64,000 bases of DNA from Nymphaea colorata. Its lineage: Eukaryota; Streptophyta; Magnoliopsida; Nymphaeales; Nymphaeaceae. Below are positions 12,480 to 24,600 of this stretch, one piece after another. Position 1 is the first letter of the stretch, and every line of letters starts with the position of its first letter. The position numbers were made by a program, and so were the translations under genes. The stretch covers positions 13,809,868 through 13,873,867 of the forward strand of contig NC_045150.1 in the NCBI RefSeq assembly GCF_008831285.2. Reading direction: 5' to 3'. The notes beneath the pieces are model-generated. The model was not told the DNA's origin. It saw only the letters and a list, made by a program, of their open reading frames with translations, and searched no databases.

Positions 12480-13640
12480 CATAGTTACCTACATGTTATA
12501 TGCTAATGTATGTGGATATTATAAATATACATATACCATATACGTCATATATTTTATGTATTATATATATATTATACATTTACGTATACGTTACATAGTA
12601 ATATACTAGATTTATGATGTCATATATACATTATATACAATTATATATAATATTTATGTAATATACATATATACAACTATAATAGTTATATATACATATA
12701 CCTATAACTATATACTATTTACGTCATATACTATAATATTATATACATACAACTATATGTACACATTATATACACAATATATTACATGTATTACATATAT
12801 GTAATATATTCATAAATGTATCATATATATACACATATGTATATATATGTGTGTGTGTGTGTGTGTTATATATGTTACGTAACATATATATACATATATG
12901 ATAAATTATGTATTGCATATGTAATATAACATGTTATAAAGTAAGTCACATGGGTGCACGAACTATGGTGGCACACGTGCACCGATGTGGGTGCGAACTG
13001 GCACGTCACTCGACTCGATCAAACTTAATGGGATGCTCCTAATGGCATATGTTATTCTTTTCTCTTGTTTTTTTTCTTTTTTTCCTTCTCCTATCTTTTC
13101 CTCTCCTATTTAATAAAACTTTGAATTTTGATGAGTTAAGGTAAGCTTGATAAAAAATTTAAAAATATGCACAAATAAAATTACATATATAACAAATAAT
13201 GTGTGTATATATATATATATATATATGCTCTAGCCGCACCCGCACCCATGTGACATAGATGCATACTATATAACATAGTTACTACTATGGATATATACAA
13301 GTGTAATCATATTAGTGTATTACATCATATATATATATAATACACACATATATGTATATAATCATATATATAAACATATTACATATATATTATGTATATG
13401 CATAATATGTATAACATTTGAAACTATATATGTATGTACATACGTACTATATTATACTATAATATAATGGTATATACATATATGTGGAATATAATACATA
13501 TATTTATTATATATGTGATATGTGTATAGTTATATAGTATGTGATATGTTAATATACATAAGTTAACAAATATACAATACATGTATGTAGTATATATTTT
13601 ATAGTATACTGTACATATCAACAAATGAATTTGAATGTGG
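12480..13640. repeat. TA-rich cryptic microsatellite field
   Basis: Long runs of tatata, catata and gtatat motifs with no fixed period, including a (TG)n tract near 12848-12866 and a (TA)n tract near 13207-13226. The field is split by a more complex 310-bp segment (12945-13254) that has inverted terminal repeats. A similar TA-rich field occurs at 45.0-46.85 kb. Confidence 0.85.
12945..13254. mobile_element. MITE-like element with 13-bp inverted termini
   Basis: The segment starts GTCACATGGGTGC and ends with its exact reverse complement, GCACCCATGTGAC, a 13-bp perfect terminal inverted repeat over 310 bp. The interior is non-coding and contains a CT/T-rich tract near 13060-13090. It interrupts TA-rich DNA, a common MITE insertion context. 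I see no clear target-site duplication, so the superfamily is not assigned. A TA-rich flank makes TSD recognition ambiguous. Confidence 0.5.
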
Positions 13641-15804
13641 ACTGAGATATAAAATTACTGGGAACTTTGCCTCAGCAACCAGCTTATAGTTTTCAGGTAC
13701 TGCACAATATGCGAGGAAAAGAAAGAAGAGTTAGCAAAGAACCTACATTGCAATGAGATGCACAGGCATAGCAGGTGAAAATAAGTGAACAACCTATCTT
13801 TGTCACAATTCTGTCTAAATGTTCAGCAAACTCATGAAAGAGCTGCTACTTATAGGTTTGCAAGACCATGGAGTCACATACATCAGTATGTACATGCAAT
13901 TTTCAAGATTTTTCAGGAAAGCATTGTCAAATATAAAATATAAGTAGAAAAAAAGTAATAAAACAGCTGAGAAGATAACACTAATTTTCAAGATTTTCTT
14001 TTTGGTTTGTTATCTACATATGGTTAAAATGGGAATTATACAATATACATGTAAAAACAACTTGACCCTCTAAAAAACAGTTTTTAGTGGGAGGGGGTTT
14101 GGTTGACTGAAAATCATAATTAACTGAAGGAAGGCTTCTCAAAGAAACGTAGGTACCATCCACAAACTAGGCCTCACTCAGTAGCCTATTTACTTGGTTT
14201 CACCTACATACTTCTTGTATCACTAGGTATGAAAACTTAGTCAATACACAGAAATAAGGAATAGTTAATATCTAAACATTGCACCATACACAGCAATGAC
14301 AAACTAACTACCCTCGAGATTTTATACAAAAAATTTCCACACGTCAACAGCATCAAAGTTCAATGTGGCTACTTTAATTTGTCTCAAAGTGAAGGAGCCA
14401 GTTCAGAGGTTGAGTTTGCCAAGTTCTGCAAAAGTTGCATGTTTAGGTCAAGAAAATGGTGGGCCAAATAGAAAGAAAATGAATGCCAAAGGCTGGAAAA
14501 TAAGCATATGGGGTCATATTACAGCATTCCAAGGAGGACTACTTGAAATTGCACTACAAGAAGTAATGCAAACGGTGGGCTAGTGATTTGGCTAAGTTGA
14601 TTTCACATGGTCAATGTTCACCAATGCAAGAAGAAACATAAAAATGAGAACATCAGAAGTTAACTTTGTCCTGACATTACAAACTAATTTTAACAATGCA
14701 AATATAAAGTTTGTGTTCTTAATCAACAGAAAAAAACATGTCAAAAAAGAAAAGCATATTCAAATACTATTTGATCGCAAATATTTTAAATACCAAATCA
14801 AAGACAACAAGGTCTTAGAGCATGTGACTGCATGATGTAGAATTACCTCGTTCTTCTTGGCTATGCAAGATTACCCTGTTCCAGTTAGAATTAAACTTGC
14901 GAACACAACATTTACGAAGATTTAGAAATCGCTCTCTCTCTCTCTCTCTCTCAAACACCTGCCATGCATTCACAATCCAAGACCTTATTACCTGAATAGG
15001 CATGACTTGAGATTCTTTACAGGTTGCAGGATTTATGAACAGGGCGGTCACCTTGCGAAACTCAGAAAGTGTAGGTATTTGTAAACTTAGTAGTTTAGTC
15101 ACATAAGTGAATGAGAGCAATAGAAAGATAAGTAGTCACATAAGTGAACATGACACTAGTAAAGCTTAGAGAAACAATGACCACTCCCACTTTTGGTGGA
15201 TAGGCAAACGAGCAAGAAGTATAAAATAATGTCACATAAAATTAGTTGACATCAAAGACCCACCAATGGCTTGGGATGTGCAAAGGCCCCACATGCAGTT
15301 TCTCATTTCAAAATTTTCCATATTAAAAAAAGGAAAAATGTTTTCTTAATGAATATCAATTATAAGAGAGTATAACAATTGCCTGTTTCTTTTGTACAGG
15401 TTGCACATAAAGTTTGATATAGACAAATTTTATGAACACCCATCTTCTCATTGAAAATCCATTTCAGGCAGCAATTTCAACTTGTAATGTGGATTTAGTT
15501 TTCTTTACAATAGATATAAAAATCTCAAGTCAACTTTTATTGGGCAAACTCCCAAAAAGAAGGCCCGTTAAGTGGCATCACCTTTCTATCATATTAAAAA
15601 AAGCCTTAAATAAGACATTAAAAATTATATTGTTCATTAACTTATTAACTTATTCTTGTGTAGTAGTGCAATTTGTTATTCTTGTGTTTCAGGAAAATCT
15701 TACGTGCAACGACATTTTATATTCTACTAGATTACAAGACAGAGGCCCTACGGCTCAGCTTTCTAAGTCTGCCATTGATTTGCATATGAGAGAAAAAGAC
15801 AAAC
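13641..15804. other. Non-coding stretch with a (CT)n microsatellite
   Basis: Mostly AT-rich sequence without a convincing exon. A (CT)n run lies at about 14933-14953. If the GH2 exon at 15805-16044 belonged to a complete gene, its downstream exons should lie here on the minus strand. I searched for the next conserved segment (VPSNWQ..GFDRP) and did not find it. Confidence 0.45.
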
Positions 15805-16044
15805 CTGGTAGCTCTTCGCAATTTATATCTTCGAATGTACTCTCATAGAACCTCATAGGTGTTCTTGCGGGGCTAGTTGCCAAATAAAATTTCCAGTAAC
15901 CACTCAATGAGTGCACAAATGGCAAGCCCTCAACCCAATAGCCAACACATTCAAAAGACCTAGAAACAGCATCGTCATTCCATGTGGCTAAGTTGGAAAC
16001 CAGCACATCAACTTCGCTTCTCTTGCACCAATACTTGAGAGGTC
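15805..16044 (-). pseudogene. Single exon of a plant LacZ-like glycoside hydrolase family 2 protein
   Basis: The 240-bp minus-strand exon starts after a TTGTAG acceptor and ends at CCAG|GTTTGT. It reads without interruption, including PLKYWCKRSEVD, then TWNDDAVSRSFECVGYWVEG, then LPFVHSLSGYWKFYLATSP and FEDINCEELPG. This matches the N-terminal part of the plant GH2 beta-galactosidase-like family (Arabidopsis AT3G54440 type) at the segment before VPSNWQ, including the split valine codon at the donor. The family hydrolyses beta-galactosides; this part belongs to the sugar-binding jelly-roll domain, not the active site. No other GH2 exon is recognisable within several kb on either side, so I treat it as a gene fragment, though the exon itself is undamaged. 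An incomplete functional gene with very diverged or distant exons is less likely. Confidence 0.8.
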
Positions 16045-16647
16045 CTACAAACAGCAGTTGAATAACTTGAATTTTAAAAGTATGTCAAGAATACATAGCA
16101 GAAATATATGAAGGATGCCAAATTCAACTATCTGCAATAAAAAAATGAAAAAAAAAGAGACGAACCCAGTACATGTGCCATCACAAATTGAGCTTCATAC
16201 CTAAACAAGTTTAATTATACAAACTCAAATGCAAATCCCTATCTAAAGTTTTCCAATTAATCCACAAATCCTGAAAAGCAACATAAGATCATTATTTCAA
16301 AAATTGCACTGGTACATTGATGCATAGGAGGAGTTGATAAAATGCTCCTAGTCCCTTTCTTCACAACCCCTTCAACTGGCTACCAATTTTAGGAGAAAAT
16401 ACAATGCATGCAGAACCAATGATCAAATCTTTACAGATCATCCTATTGCCTCCATGTTCTACTGCACCATCAACAATTATGAAGACAGGAAGAGTCTTCC
16501 CCAAAAAAAGCATATTCAAGTGTCCTATGCACTCAAGAGAGAAAGGGGCTAGCCTTTTCAAGAGGCTTGAAGTGAGAAACAAAACAAAGTGAAGATACCG
16601 ATGTAGAAGAAGTAGCAGCAAATACAGATGACTATAAAACTCTAGTA
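16045..16647. other. Non-coding stretch upstream of the GH2 exon
   Basis: AT-rich sequence. Open frames on both strands at about 16361-16621 overlap and match no family I know. No first GH2 exon (expected motif VWEDQ..WRKRD) was found. Confidence 0.35.
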
Positions 16648-16880
16648 TACAAATGCATTCTTATATACCTAGGTATAGCCATGACATGTGCAACTAATGT
16701 ATCTGCATTTAATAGAATCACAAGCTCAATGAAGAGAACACAACAGTTAACAATCAAACTGCAACTACTTTAACTTAGACTCAAACAAGCATGGCATTCT
16801 GAACCACGAGCACTACCCTGAACCACATCCCACTATACTAAACTACAGCTAGGAAGTCAACAAGAAGAAAATTCAATTTA
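16648..16880. repeat. Diverged duplicated segment, copy 1 (partner 18112-18360)
   Basis: Shared order of blocks such as atgcattct, gccatgacatg/gccatgcat, aatcacaagc, gaacacaacagttaacaatca and actttaact..acaaacaagcatg indicates homology with 18112-18360. The copies are clearly diverged, with many substitutions and small indels. No coding capacity is apparent. Confidence 0.55.
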
Positions 16881-18111
16881 AAACCAAACTTTCATGCATC
16901 TCGAACTAGATCAAAACATCAAGAAAATTCAATTTAAAATGTGTTCTTCACAAAAAAAAACATAAATTTCATAAGGACAACCAAATGGATCCATGTTCGA
17001 CTTAGAGAAACTCAATTGGCTGTACAGAAAATGATGAAGGACATGCACAAGGGAGATTCAAGCCCCTTCGCTCCCTCTCTCCTCTCTCCTCTCTCTCTCT
17101 CATGTATAGCCCCCCGACTTCAACCACTCCCATAACCTCCACGCCCCTCTCCTTTAGCACCCACCTAGCCAAGCTGAATCCCTACCAAGTCCCTAAGCAC
17201 CCATGCACGTTATGCCTCCCTCCTTATTCTCACCCTAGAGGTCGCACCACATCCCCATCCTCGGACTCACCAAGGACTCCAAGGAAGAGTGACACCTGAG
17301 ATCCTAAGCAAGGACCTAGTGGCTTGGCAGCCCACACCTTCTCATAGACCCAAGTGAGGAAGGGCTCCAACAAAATAAGGCAATCAAAAGCTTACTAGAT
17401 AATTTCCCAGAAATAACAAACAAATATATGCAAAATCACAATTCTCCCCACTAAACAAAAAGTCTAAAACTGTGTAGGTTGGAGTATTGGGTTTGATATG
17501 GATACAGAGCCTTAAATAAATAATAATATAATAATTAGAAAGTTTCACTAAAAAATTTGTAAAAAGTAAAATTGAAAAATCTGTTTCCTAGATGGAATTC
17601 AAAAAAACAAGAAATAGAGCTCAGTTTCCAAATTTTTGTTTGTGAGAAATAGAAACAGCGAAAAGTTTAACAACAATATATCAAAATACTCAAAGTTGAA
17701 AAAAATTTGAAATTTTGTCAGCTGATTTTCACACAAGAAACTTCAAACCAACAATCAAACCCAATTCAACTTTATCCCAGATGAGAACGTCATAAGTCTT
17801 CTGACTCTGAAACAGAGAATGATTTTTGTAGTTTTTACAGGTTTGCCAAATCATGGTTAGACCTGTCGTTGTAAAGAGTTGATACCAAAACTAAATGTTG
17901 TATTGACTCAACGGAAACAGAGGACCTTCAAAAATAGTGAATTCTTATGATATAAGGAATGTCAACGACCAAAGACAAATAACAAAAAAACAAATCGATG
18001 GCTAATATATGTTTGCAAAATAATTCAGCTAACTAACTAGGTTCAACCCATTCAGAAAAGCTTGACCCATGAAGAGAAACAAACACACAAAGTAAATACC
18101 AAGGCATAACA
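16881..18111. other. Non-coding stretch with CT-rich leader-like tract
   Basis: A CT-rich tract at about 17065-17102 is followed by a moderately GC-rich stretch to about 17300, then AT-rich DNA. The composition resembles a plant promoter or 5' UTR, but I see no gene attached to it. Confidence 0.3.
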
Positions 18112-18360
18112 GCTCCAATATTCATATGCATTCTAAAATATAAATCGGTGTAACCATGCCATGCATAACTAACATACATATTGAAAATCACAAGCCATGA
18201 AGAAAACACAACACTTAACAATCAGACACAACCACTTTAACTAAAATCCAAACAAGCATGAAATCAGAAAACTACCCACGTCCCCCCTGGATTAGACTAC
18301 AAATAAAATATGCACCTAAAGAAGGCCAGTCAAGCACCACAAGAAGAAAGTCTGAACAAT
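18112..18360. repeat. Diverged duplicated segment, copy 2 (partner 16648-16880)
   Basis: Counterpart of 16648-16880 with the same block order. The offset is about 1.46 kb in direct orientation. The intervening DNA is unrelated. Confidence 0.55.
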
Positions 18361-19602
18361 TGACTTTCGACAATAGTCTCACATGATGAGGACTCTAGTT
18401 AACTGACACACTAATGAAACTAACTCTAAACTGAGCACGGCCATAGGCTGGAATCACGTGGAACATAAAAAAAGATACATACTGAAGCTAGGTCTCAAAG
18501 GCTAAAGACTCTAAACCTGTTTGACACTCACCAATAAGACCTGACCTTAACACGATTCCAAATGGAACCAAGTCCCAACCTGTAAAGAGAAAGTTCAATG
18601 GAGGACCCAGCAGCATGGTGGACAGTGTGCTCGATGATGCTTGAAGATGGAACACCTTTCTTACTCTCACTTTTGACACTTGAAAATTCTTTACGCCAGC
18701 TAAGAAGAGCAAACAAGAAGGATGGATAAATGGAAGGAAATCTACCGCATGCTGTAGATGGGGGATTGTTAAGATGAATGGTCAGATTGTTAAGATGAAT
18801 GGTTAGATGCTATGTGCCGGAAACACCATAGGGCCTTCCAAGCATATCCAACATTTTAAAACAACTAAACGTAGCAAGACTACAAGAAATAGTTAGCTAG
18901 TATAAGGTTATGTAAATGAAAAAAATCAAATCATATAAAATCTAGAATTACATTTCAAAAAAACTACTACCTAAACAGCGATGAGAAATAGGACCCATGA
19001 TGAGGAGAGGGGATTAAGTGTGATGCCCTTCGAATTTATGTCCATAAGGGAAACCAAATAAAATCACGTGCTTACCCATGTTCTCTCTTAGTTTCCTTAT
19101 TGTTCATCCACATCATCCCAACTTATCCAACATATGTCTAGCAGAAACCAAACTCAACTAAACTAAGAATCAAAATCAACTAAATATGTACTAAATAGGG
19201 TACATTTACTTATACAGCCCACCATATATAAGTATATATATGGTCATAACTCTATACAGTTATGACCAAATAACATGGTTATAGGGCTATGAACCTATTC
19301 TGATCATAATACTATATTCCAGTATGACCTCTAATAACATAACACCAGTTGCCTTATATTAAATGGGATACTACTAAAAAACAATGGTGATATGTCTGGT
19401 AGAAAGCTTTGTCAATCCATGAAGTTTGGGGATTGAACAGAAATCACAATCATTTGATGATTTATATGCAAAAAAAGGTAACTCAACTTCAGAAAGTGCA
19501 AATTTAATGAGACGCACAAGGATGATTGAGAGGCTTCTTAGTTATTTGTGTGCCAAGCATTGCATGCACAAGCAAGAAGAAAGACCAGGCTGCACACATT
19601 AC
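18361..19602. other. Non-coding stretch downstream of the VAL remnant
   Basis: A minus-strand open stretch near 18528-18716 (SWRKEFSSVKSESKKG) ends near a donor-like CAG|GTTGGG but matches no family I recognise. A 23-bp direct repeat (gattgttaagatgaatggt) occurs at about 18767-18810. The CW zinc finger and C-terminal exons expected of a VAL gene were not found. Confidence 0.35.
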
Positions 19603-19774
19603 CTATGTCACCAGCTTGCTGTTGCTTTGACTGAATGATGATGTTACACCTTCCAACACATACATCCTACTGTTATTATTTGGCCAAAATCGAAATTGAA
19701 ACACCCAATCCTTTCCATTTGCATCTGAATCCTAAGAGGCAGTCCTTCAGGATGACAAAATGCTGGGAATACGT
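19603..19774 (-). pseudogene. VAL/HSI2-like B3 domain, second B3 exon (frameshifted)
   Basis: Between a GAACAG acceptor and an ATAG|GTAATG donor the minus strand encodes the second half of a B3 DNA-binding domain in pieces. One frame gives [15 protein letters not shown], the next gives [20 protein letters not shown], and a third gives QSKQQQAGD. Three 1-nt deletions explain the jumps: one in the TTT of the Tyr-Phe-Pro segment, one after RIQ, and one after GVT. The exon is therefore 172 bp, slightly short of the expected length. VAL proteins bind Sph/RY DNA elements through B3 and recruit repressors of seed genes. This copy could not encode the domain. Confidence 0.85.
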
Positions 19775-19968
19775 CTGTTCAAGATTAAGAATTGCATAAG
19801 AATCAAGCATATAAGTGTACCAAAAACCAAATTTAATTGAAGGAAGTCCAAGGAAGAAAGCAGCTCCAAACAAGTTAGACGCTCTAGTAAATGGCAAAAC
19901 AAGAGGACGAAAAATCTAACATGGTCTTAGTTTCAGAAAAGACGACAATAAAAATTTCAGTAACATAC

Positions 19969-20062
19969 CTCTACGTACTTTTTTGGCAGCACCAGGCGCC
20001 CTATTCGACCTGCATCACTAGCACTCAATGTTTCTCAGATAAAGGGGTGATAATAGAATGAG
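19969..20062 (-). pseudogene. VAL/HSI2-like B3 domain, first B3 exon (frameshifted)
   Basis: The minus strand reads ITPLSEK, then loses one base, then reads LSASDAGRIGRLVLPKKYVE up to a GAG|GTATGT donor. This is the start of the VAL B3 domain; family members have PLFEKxLSASDAGRIGRLVLPK, so the Ser replaces a conserved Phe. The acceptor at 20063 supplies the third base of the Asp codon of the ISGD motif split from the previous exon, the same intron phase as VAL genes. Deletions near the exon start and within the EK-LSA stretch break the frame. Confidence 0.85.
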
Positions 20063-20202
20063 CTTACGGAAGGTCAAGGATCACATGGAGGACTTGGATT
20101 CATTATAATATCAACAAATCAAGTGCAAATTTTGGAGTGAATCAATCATGCCAAGCAAATATGCTTTACGGTACAATTCTCAAAGTACGTAGAAGTGGAT
20201 AC

Positions 20203-20782
20203 TCTCCTGATATTTTCTGAAGCTCCTGACTGCTGCTGATCCTTGGCCAATATCCAGAAAGGATAGACTGATTTCTTGGCCATCCTTCGGTGCAATGCCT
20301 TGCCATGGTGCCTGATTTTTTTGCCTCTTTAGAAAAGTCCAGTCCAGTATGAAAGCTGGAAGGATTTTCCTGTTGCAACATAGAAGGCCTCTGTTCACGT
20401 GCATGAGGTCCAGAAGGCTTGCTTGAATCCCTTGCTTCATTGTCCTTCAGAGAAGCAGACCGTTGTCTTACATTTTCGCATGAACCAGATGATTCATGTT
20501 TTTGACCATCAAGAGATTTCTTGAGCTTAAGATCATGTTGCTTTCAGTTTCATGGATATTTCTTCCTTTCACATGCTGGAATCCAGCAAGCCTCCTATAT
20601 TATCTTGAACTGATCCACATAAAGGACTCTGCACATTAATTTCTGAATTCCCAATGTCAATCTTGTTATGTGCAGGGAGCTTGAAGTGACAACCTGCTTC
20701 CTTTTCAAATACATTTTGGTTCTCAACAAAGCAGGTAGATGCCCGCTCCAATTCTAGGAGTTTCTCACCTACCTTTTCAGTT
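20203..20782 (-). pseudogene. VAL/HSI2-like central exon preceding B3 (stops and frameshifts)
   Basis: The 3' part of this exon reads WPRNQSILSGYWPRISSSQE then LQKISG and ends at GA|GTATCC. The family signature before B3 is a YWPRITDQELQQISGD-like segment, so the identity is good here. Upstream the same frame reads a low-complexity stretch (SSKPSGPHAREQRPS) typical of the variable centre of VAL proteins. Around 20520-20570 the frame shifts and meets stops, then another open piece (VENQNVFEKEAGCHFKLP) extends to a possible acceptor at 20783. The exon is broken and its 5' boundary is tentative. Confidence 0.7.
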
Positions 20783-20855
20783 CTAGGATACATCATCGTT
20801 GAACATGAGTTGGAATTCCAAGCTAAGGAGTGCAAAAGCCCAATGATTGCTATAC

Positions 20856-20937
20856 CTGTGCAATCCATAATTTGGAACTGGAGCCTGACTCCATTTTTTT
20901 TGTATATTGATCTCTGAAACCGTCAACGGAAGGTCAA
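20856..20937 (-). pseudogene. Possible VAL-like exon at the gypsy junction
   Basis: A short minus-strand open segment (SVDGFRDQYTKKMESGSS followed by SKLWIAQ) ends at CACAG|GTATAG. It lies immediately 3' (in gene sense) of the retrotransposon-derived DNA that begins at about 20938. Its position fits the poorly conserved region between the zinc-finger exons and the central exon of VAL, but sequence identity is not diagnostic. Confidence 0.35.
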
Positions 20938-21658
20938 CGTGCAGTTCAAGACTATTATAACGGCTGTTGACACAAAGTCTGCAAAGACCATGCAGCACAA
21001 GGTCCGGAGAAGGGTCAGACCAGATGGGCAGTAGTTCTTCCATGGGATAGAAGGAATCACAAGGAAAGAGGCTCAAATGCAGCAAATTGCAGAACAGTCC
21101 AAGACTGTTATGACGAACCCTATATAGTCATATTATATGCTCGAGGTGAAGGCTCAGAGAGCAGCGGAATCATGGTGTGCATTGCTAACAACAAGGACCA
21201 AAAACTGTTACTTGTTGAGAAGTTCGATGACAAAACTGGGGCTGACTTTGGCAAGCCCATGATAGAGGATGTCAGGAAATTGGGTTCATGACGAAGCCAC
21301 AGGGTGACCAAGTACCCCCATATCCAAAAGTCTTTACTAAGGTCCTTGCCAAGGGACTATGGTCCTCATCCAAGCTGGGTAGGTGAGGGTGGAGATGTGA
21401 ACTGTATTAAGGCAGTTCCAACAGCCATGATGACTGTCAAAAGAGAGCTTGGGGACAAGCTCCATTCAATGGGGGTGGACTTGATGTGCACCTACCAGAA
21501 CATAGCCGGGCCGAGGAGGCTGCTGAGGACGTAGGCGGGATACCAGCTGCTATCGAAGTCATGGTCAGAAGCGGGGAGATGGCTAGCGCGGCATCAGTTG
21601 AAGCTATTGACTTTAAGGCATTGTGAGGTTGACGAGAGAAGATAAGGGAGGGCCAAGG
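20938..21658 (+). other. Truncated internal 3' end of a gypsy element (copy of 26605-27329)
   Basis: From ggctgttgacacaaagtctgcaaagacc onward the sequence follows 26612-27329 closely. It carries the same broken reading frame (LEVKAQRAAESWC, then KTGADFGKPMIEDVRKLGS, then RSLPRDYGPHPSWVGEGGD). Homology starts abruptly at about 20938 beside VAL-derived sequence, with no gag or protease upstream. It ends at the purine-rich tract 21635-21658 (agagaagataagggagggcc). Confidence 0.6.
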
Positions 21659-24600
21659 TGTTTGAGTGAAGTGAGGCTAATTCCATGTCGAGCAAAGCCG
21701 AGGTGCTAAATGTAGAGCCAAGACTGAAGGGCCGATTGAGATAGGCAGTCCAGACGCTAGTGAGGTTAACCTTACTTTTGAGGATACCGAAGCGTAAGGC
21801 GTTAGACGCAAGCGAGCAGGGAGATTGCGGAGGGCAGCGATATCCGTTGTGAGGTTAATCTGAAGACAAAAAAGAGTTGCGGCCTACAGATTGCAGCCGG
21901 TGACGAGAGCGAGAAGCATACAATGGGTTCAAGCAAGGTTCTCTCAGCTGAGCAGAGCATGGAAGGGACTAGGTTCGGTCAGGTCAGTGTCAGCTTAGCA
22001 AGGCTGAAGAGCAGAGGTTGCTGGTTCGGGCGGAGAATGACTGCATCAGCTGTAAGAGACCAAGGAAGACTGGGTGCAACCAATAGTGCGTCCGGGTCAA
22101 GTTGGCAAGAGCTCAGGCTAACGTGAGCGCGTCACGGCTGGGTTCAAGCCCAGACCGAGTCATTGTATTTGTTTTGTTTTGGATTTGACTGAGTCAGGTC
22201 TTGTACTCGTATCAGTCCGAGACAACGTGTTAAACCTGAGACAGTCCAGCGGCATATAAGCTGGAGACTTTGCCAAAACTTGTAACTTTTGGAAATTGAA
22301 TCAATAAAAGAAACCTTTTCTCCCCTGCGTGAGAGATTTGAGCTGCTTAAGTGTGGCGCCAAAAGCTTGGCCAGCGAAGCAGACTTTGCTGGAGAAGAAG
22401 ATCGCCTACAGTACCAAAGGAGCTGAACCAGGAACGCTACCAGAACTGTGGACATCAATATAGTGCAAAACTGGATCCGATCACAGTGCAAGTGCTCTCC
22501 AATCCTTGAGGCACTTAGAAGCTGGAATAAGAAGAAGGATCACTCGGTTGCGCAGCAGATCGTAGCTCATCCGAGGAATTCCTAAACTGCACATCGACAG
22601 CCAGAGGAACTTCTCAATCGGTAAGAAATCCTTCTACGTGGATATTCTACCGCGAGAACTTCCTGTTTACCCCATCAGAAGTGGAGAGGATGCTGACATT
22701 CTGATCTATTTGAGTCAACTCATCTACGAGAAGAATAGATCAGTCTGATCTGGCTGAGATCGAAGGATTTGGGATGCTGACGTGTTCAGGCGAGAACGAT
22801 CCCTCTTTCAGGCAGATCGCCTAATGTCTGACTTAGATTGATTTCAATTCTTTTAAGAATCAATTCTTACTGTCGCAATCTGTGTCTAATTGTTGTGTAT
22901 CCCTTGCGACCAGCTACGGAGTGAAACAGTGAGGAATCGACTGACTGAAGATGATGAAACAGAGGCTGAATTCCTATTCTAAAGACAGCGATGGTAATCT
23001 CTGAAAATCAGCACAATTCCGGTGATCAGAGCTTGATCTGAGCAAGGAAATGGCTCAGGTGTCTTCATAACTCTTGGGGGAGCATTCTGGTCAAGTTTGG
23101 GAAGAATATGAGCTGTTTTTGATAGTTCGCCGGAGTTGATTGCAATCATGACAGTGGATCGCAGAATTAAGCGGCAGAGTTCTGAGCGACACTAGAAACT
23201 AGGCTGATTTCAATCCTCAACGACTCACTTTTGGAAGCTTATTTGAAGCTGAATTTTTATCCGTTCGTACATGAGAATCTGGGCTATCACTAGTCCAAAT
23301 TTGAGCTCAATCCAAGCTCCTGTTGAATTTTGGTTAATTTTTTAAGGTGACTGGCTCCAGAAGTTGCCTGAGTCCTGTGACAGGCTGATTTCATGCAAAA
23401 CCAGGCGCAAATTCAAGCTTCAAGAAGTCAACTATTGGAACGACTTTGGGGCTGATTTTTGGAGCGTTTAATCCTCCCGACCTTGGCTTCCTCCAGATCA
23501 ACTTTCATGATTTTTGGACCTCTGTACACAGAGTTATGATTTTTTGAAGGAACGCTAGTCTGTGAGCTGGTTCTACACCTGCGAGAGGGATTCTCACCCG
23601 TTTCCCCAAATTCTGTTATAGACTTGGGTGAAATCGATTCTCTGGTGCATTCTCCATGACTTGAGCTTGATGATCTGTAGAATTATCTTCTACTTGAGCT
23701 CTTGATTCCTTTGCAGCACCATACTCTCTACTGATAGTTGTGGCAGCGAGCTGTTGAATTAGGCGAGAAGCAGAACCTGTTGGAGCTCGATCTTGTAGCA
23801 AGGAGCTGTCTTGAAGAGGCATGTGTCATCGCCCATTCGATGCCAGCACCCCCGAATTCGATTACAGATAGTAGGGGTTGATCTCATCTTCGGTTAAGCA
23901 TCTCCACTCCTTCTTTCATCTGAGAATTCTGATTGCATACAGTGACTGCTCCTGTTTTCTGGAAGCGCACATCACAGGCGTAGGAGGTCAGTGGTGGACT
24001 TCATTCCAATCTTCCATCCATTTGAAGGGGAAGGGTGATCTTCAGCCCCAATCTGAAGATAGCATCCCCCAATCTACATCACACAATTGGTGTTTCCTGC
24101 TTGTTGGGTGACGCACCTCCTCCATTACTTTCTATTGAGCTGTTTCTTACAAAAACAGTAAACTGTTGGTGTTGTCTTAAACACTAGGAGCCTGCGCATT
24201 GGAGATTGACTGCCATCGAAGGACTTGTAGCCGATTGAGATGTGGAGTATTGCTGAATACCGAGGATATACTTGGCCTTCTTCCTCGGTGAGTGCTGGAC
24301 TAGATCCAGCATGGTACATCCGAAATCCCCTATAGCTGTGTGGGCGGGTACATTTGACTTTCAGCAAACCTTCGGGTTTGCAGCCATTCAGGAATCCTCC
24401 AAAGCTCACCTAGCTGAGGACACATTCCCAAGCTGTCGGACTGTCCTAGGGTGAAGGGTGTGGAATGCTCGACCTAGGGATTGAATGTATGGTTTGGCAT
24501 GGATGATGTGATTGTAGATTGAGGGAGAGATCTTCTTGTATCGTTGATGCTTGTAAAGCCTCACATTCCCATTCTTGATTTGTAGTAGGTTGAAACTTGG

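Noticed and set aside
15432-15848. 138-codon plus-strand frame
   Set aside because: It overlaps the GH2 exon on the opposite strand and has no similarity of its own.
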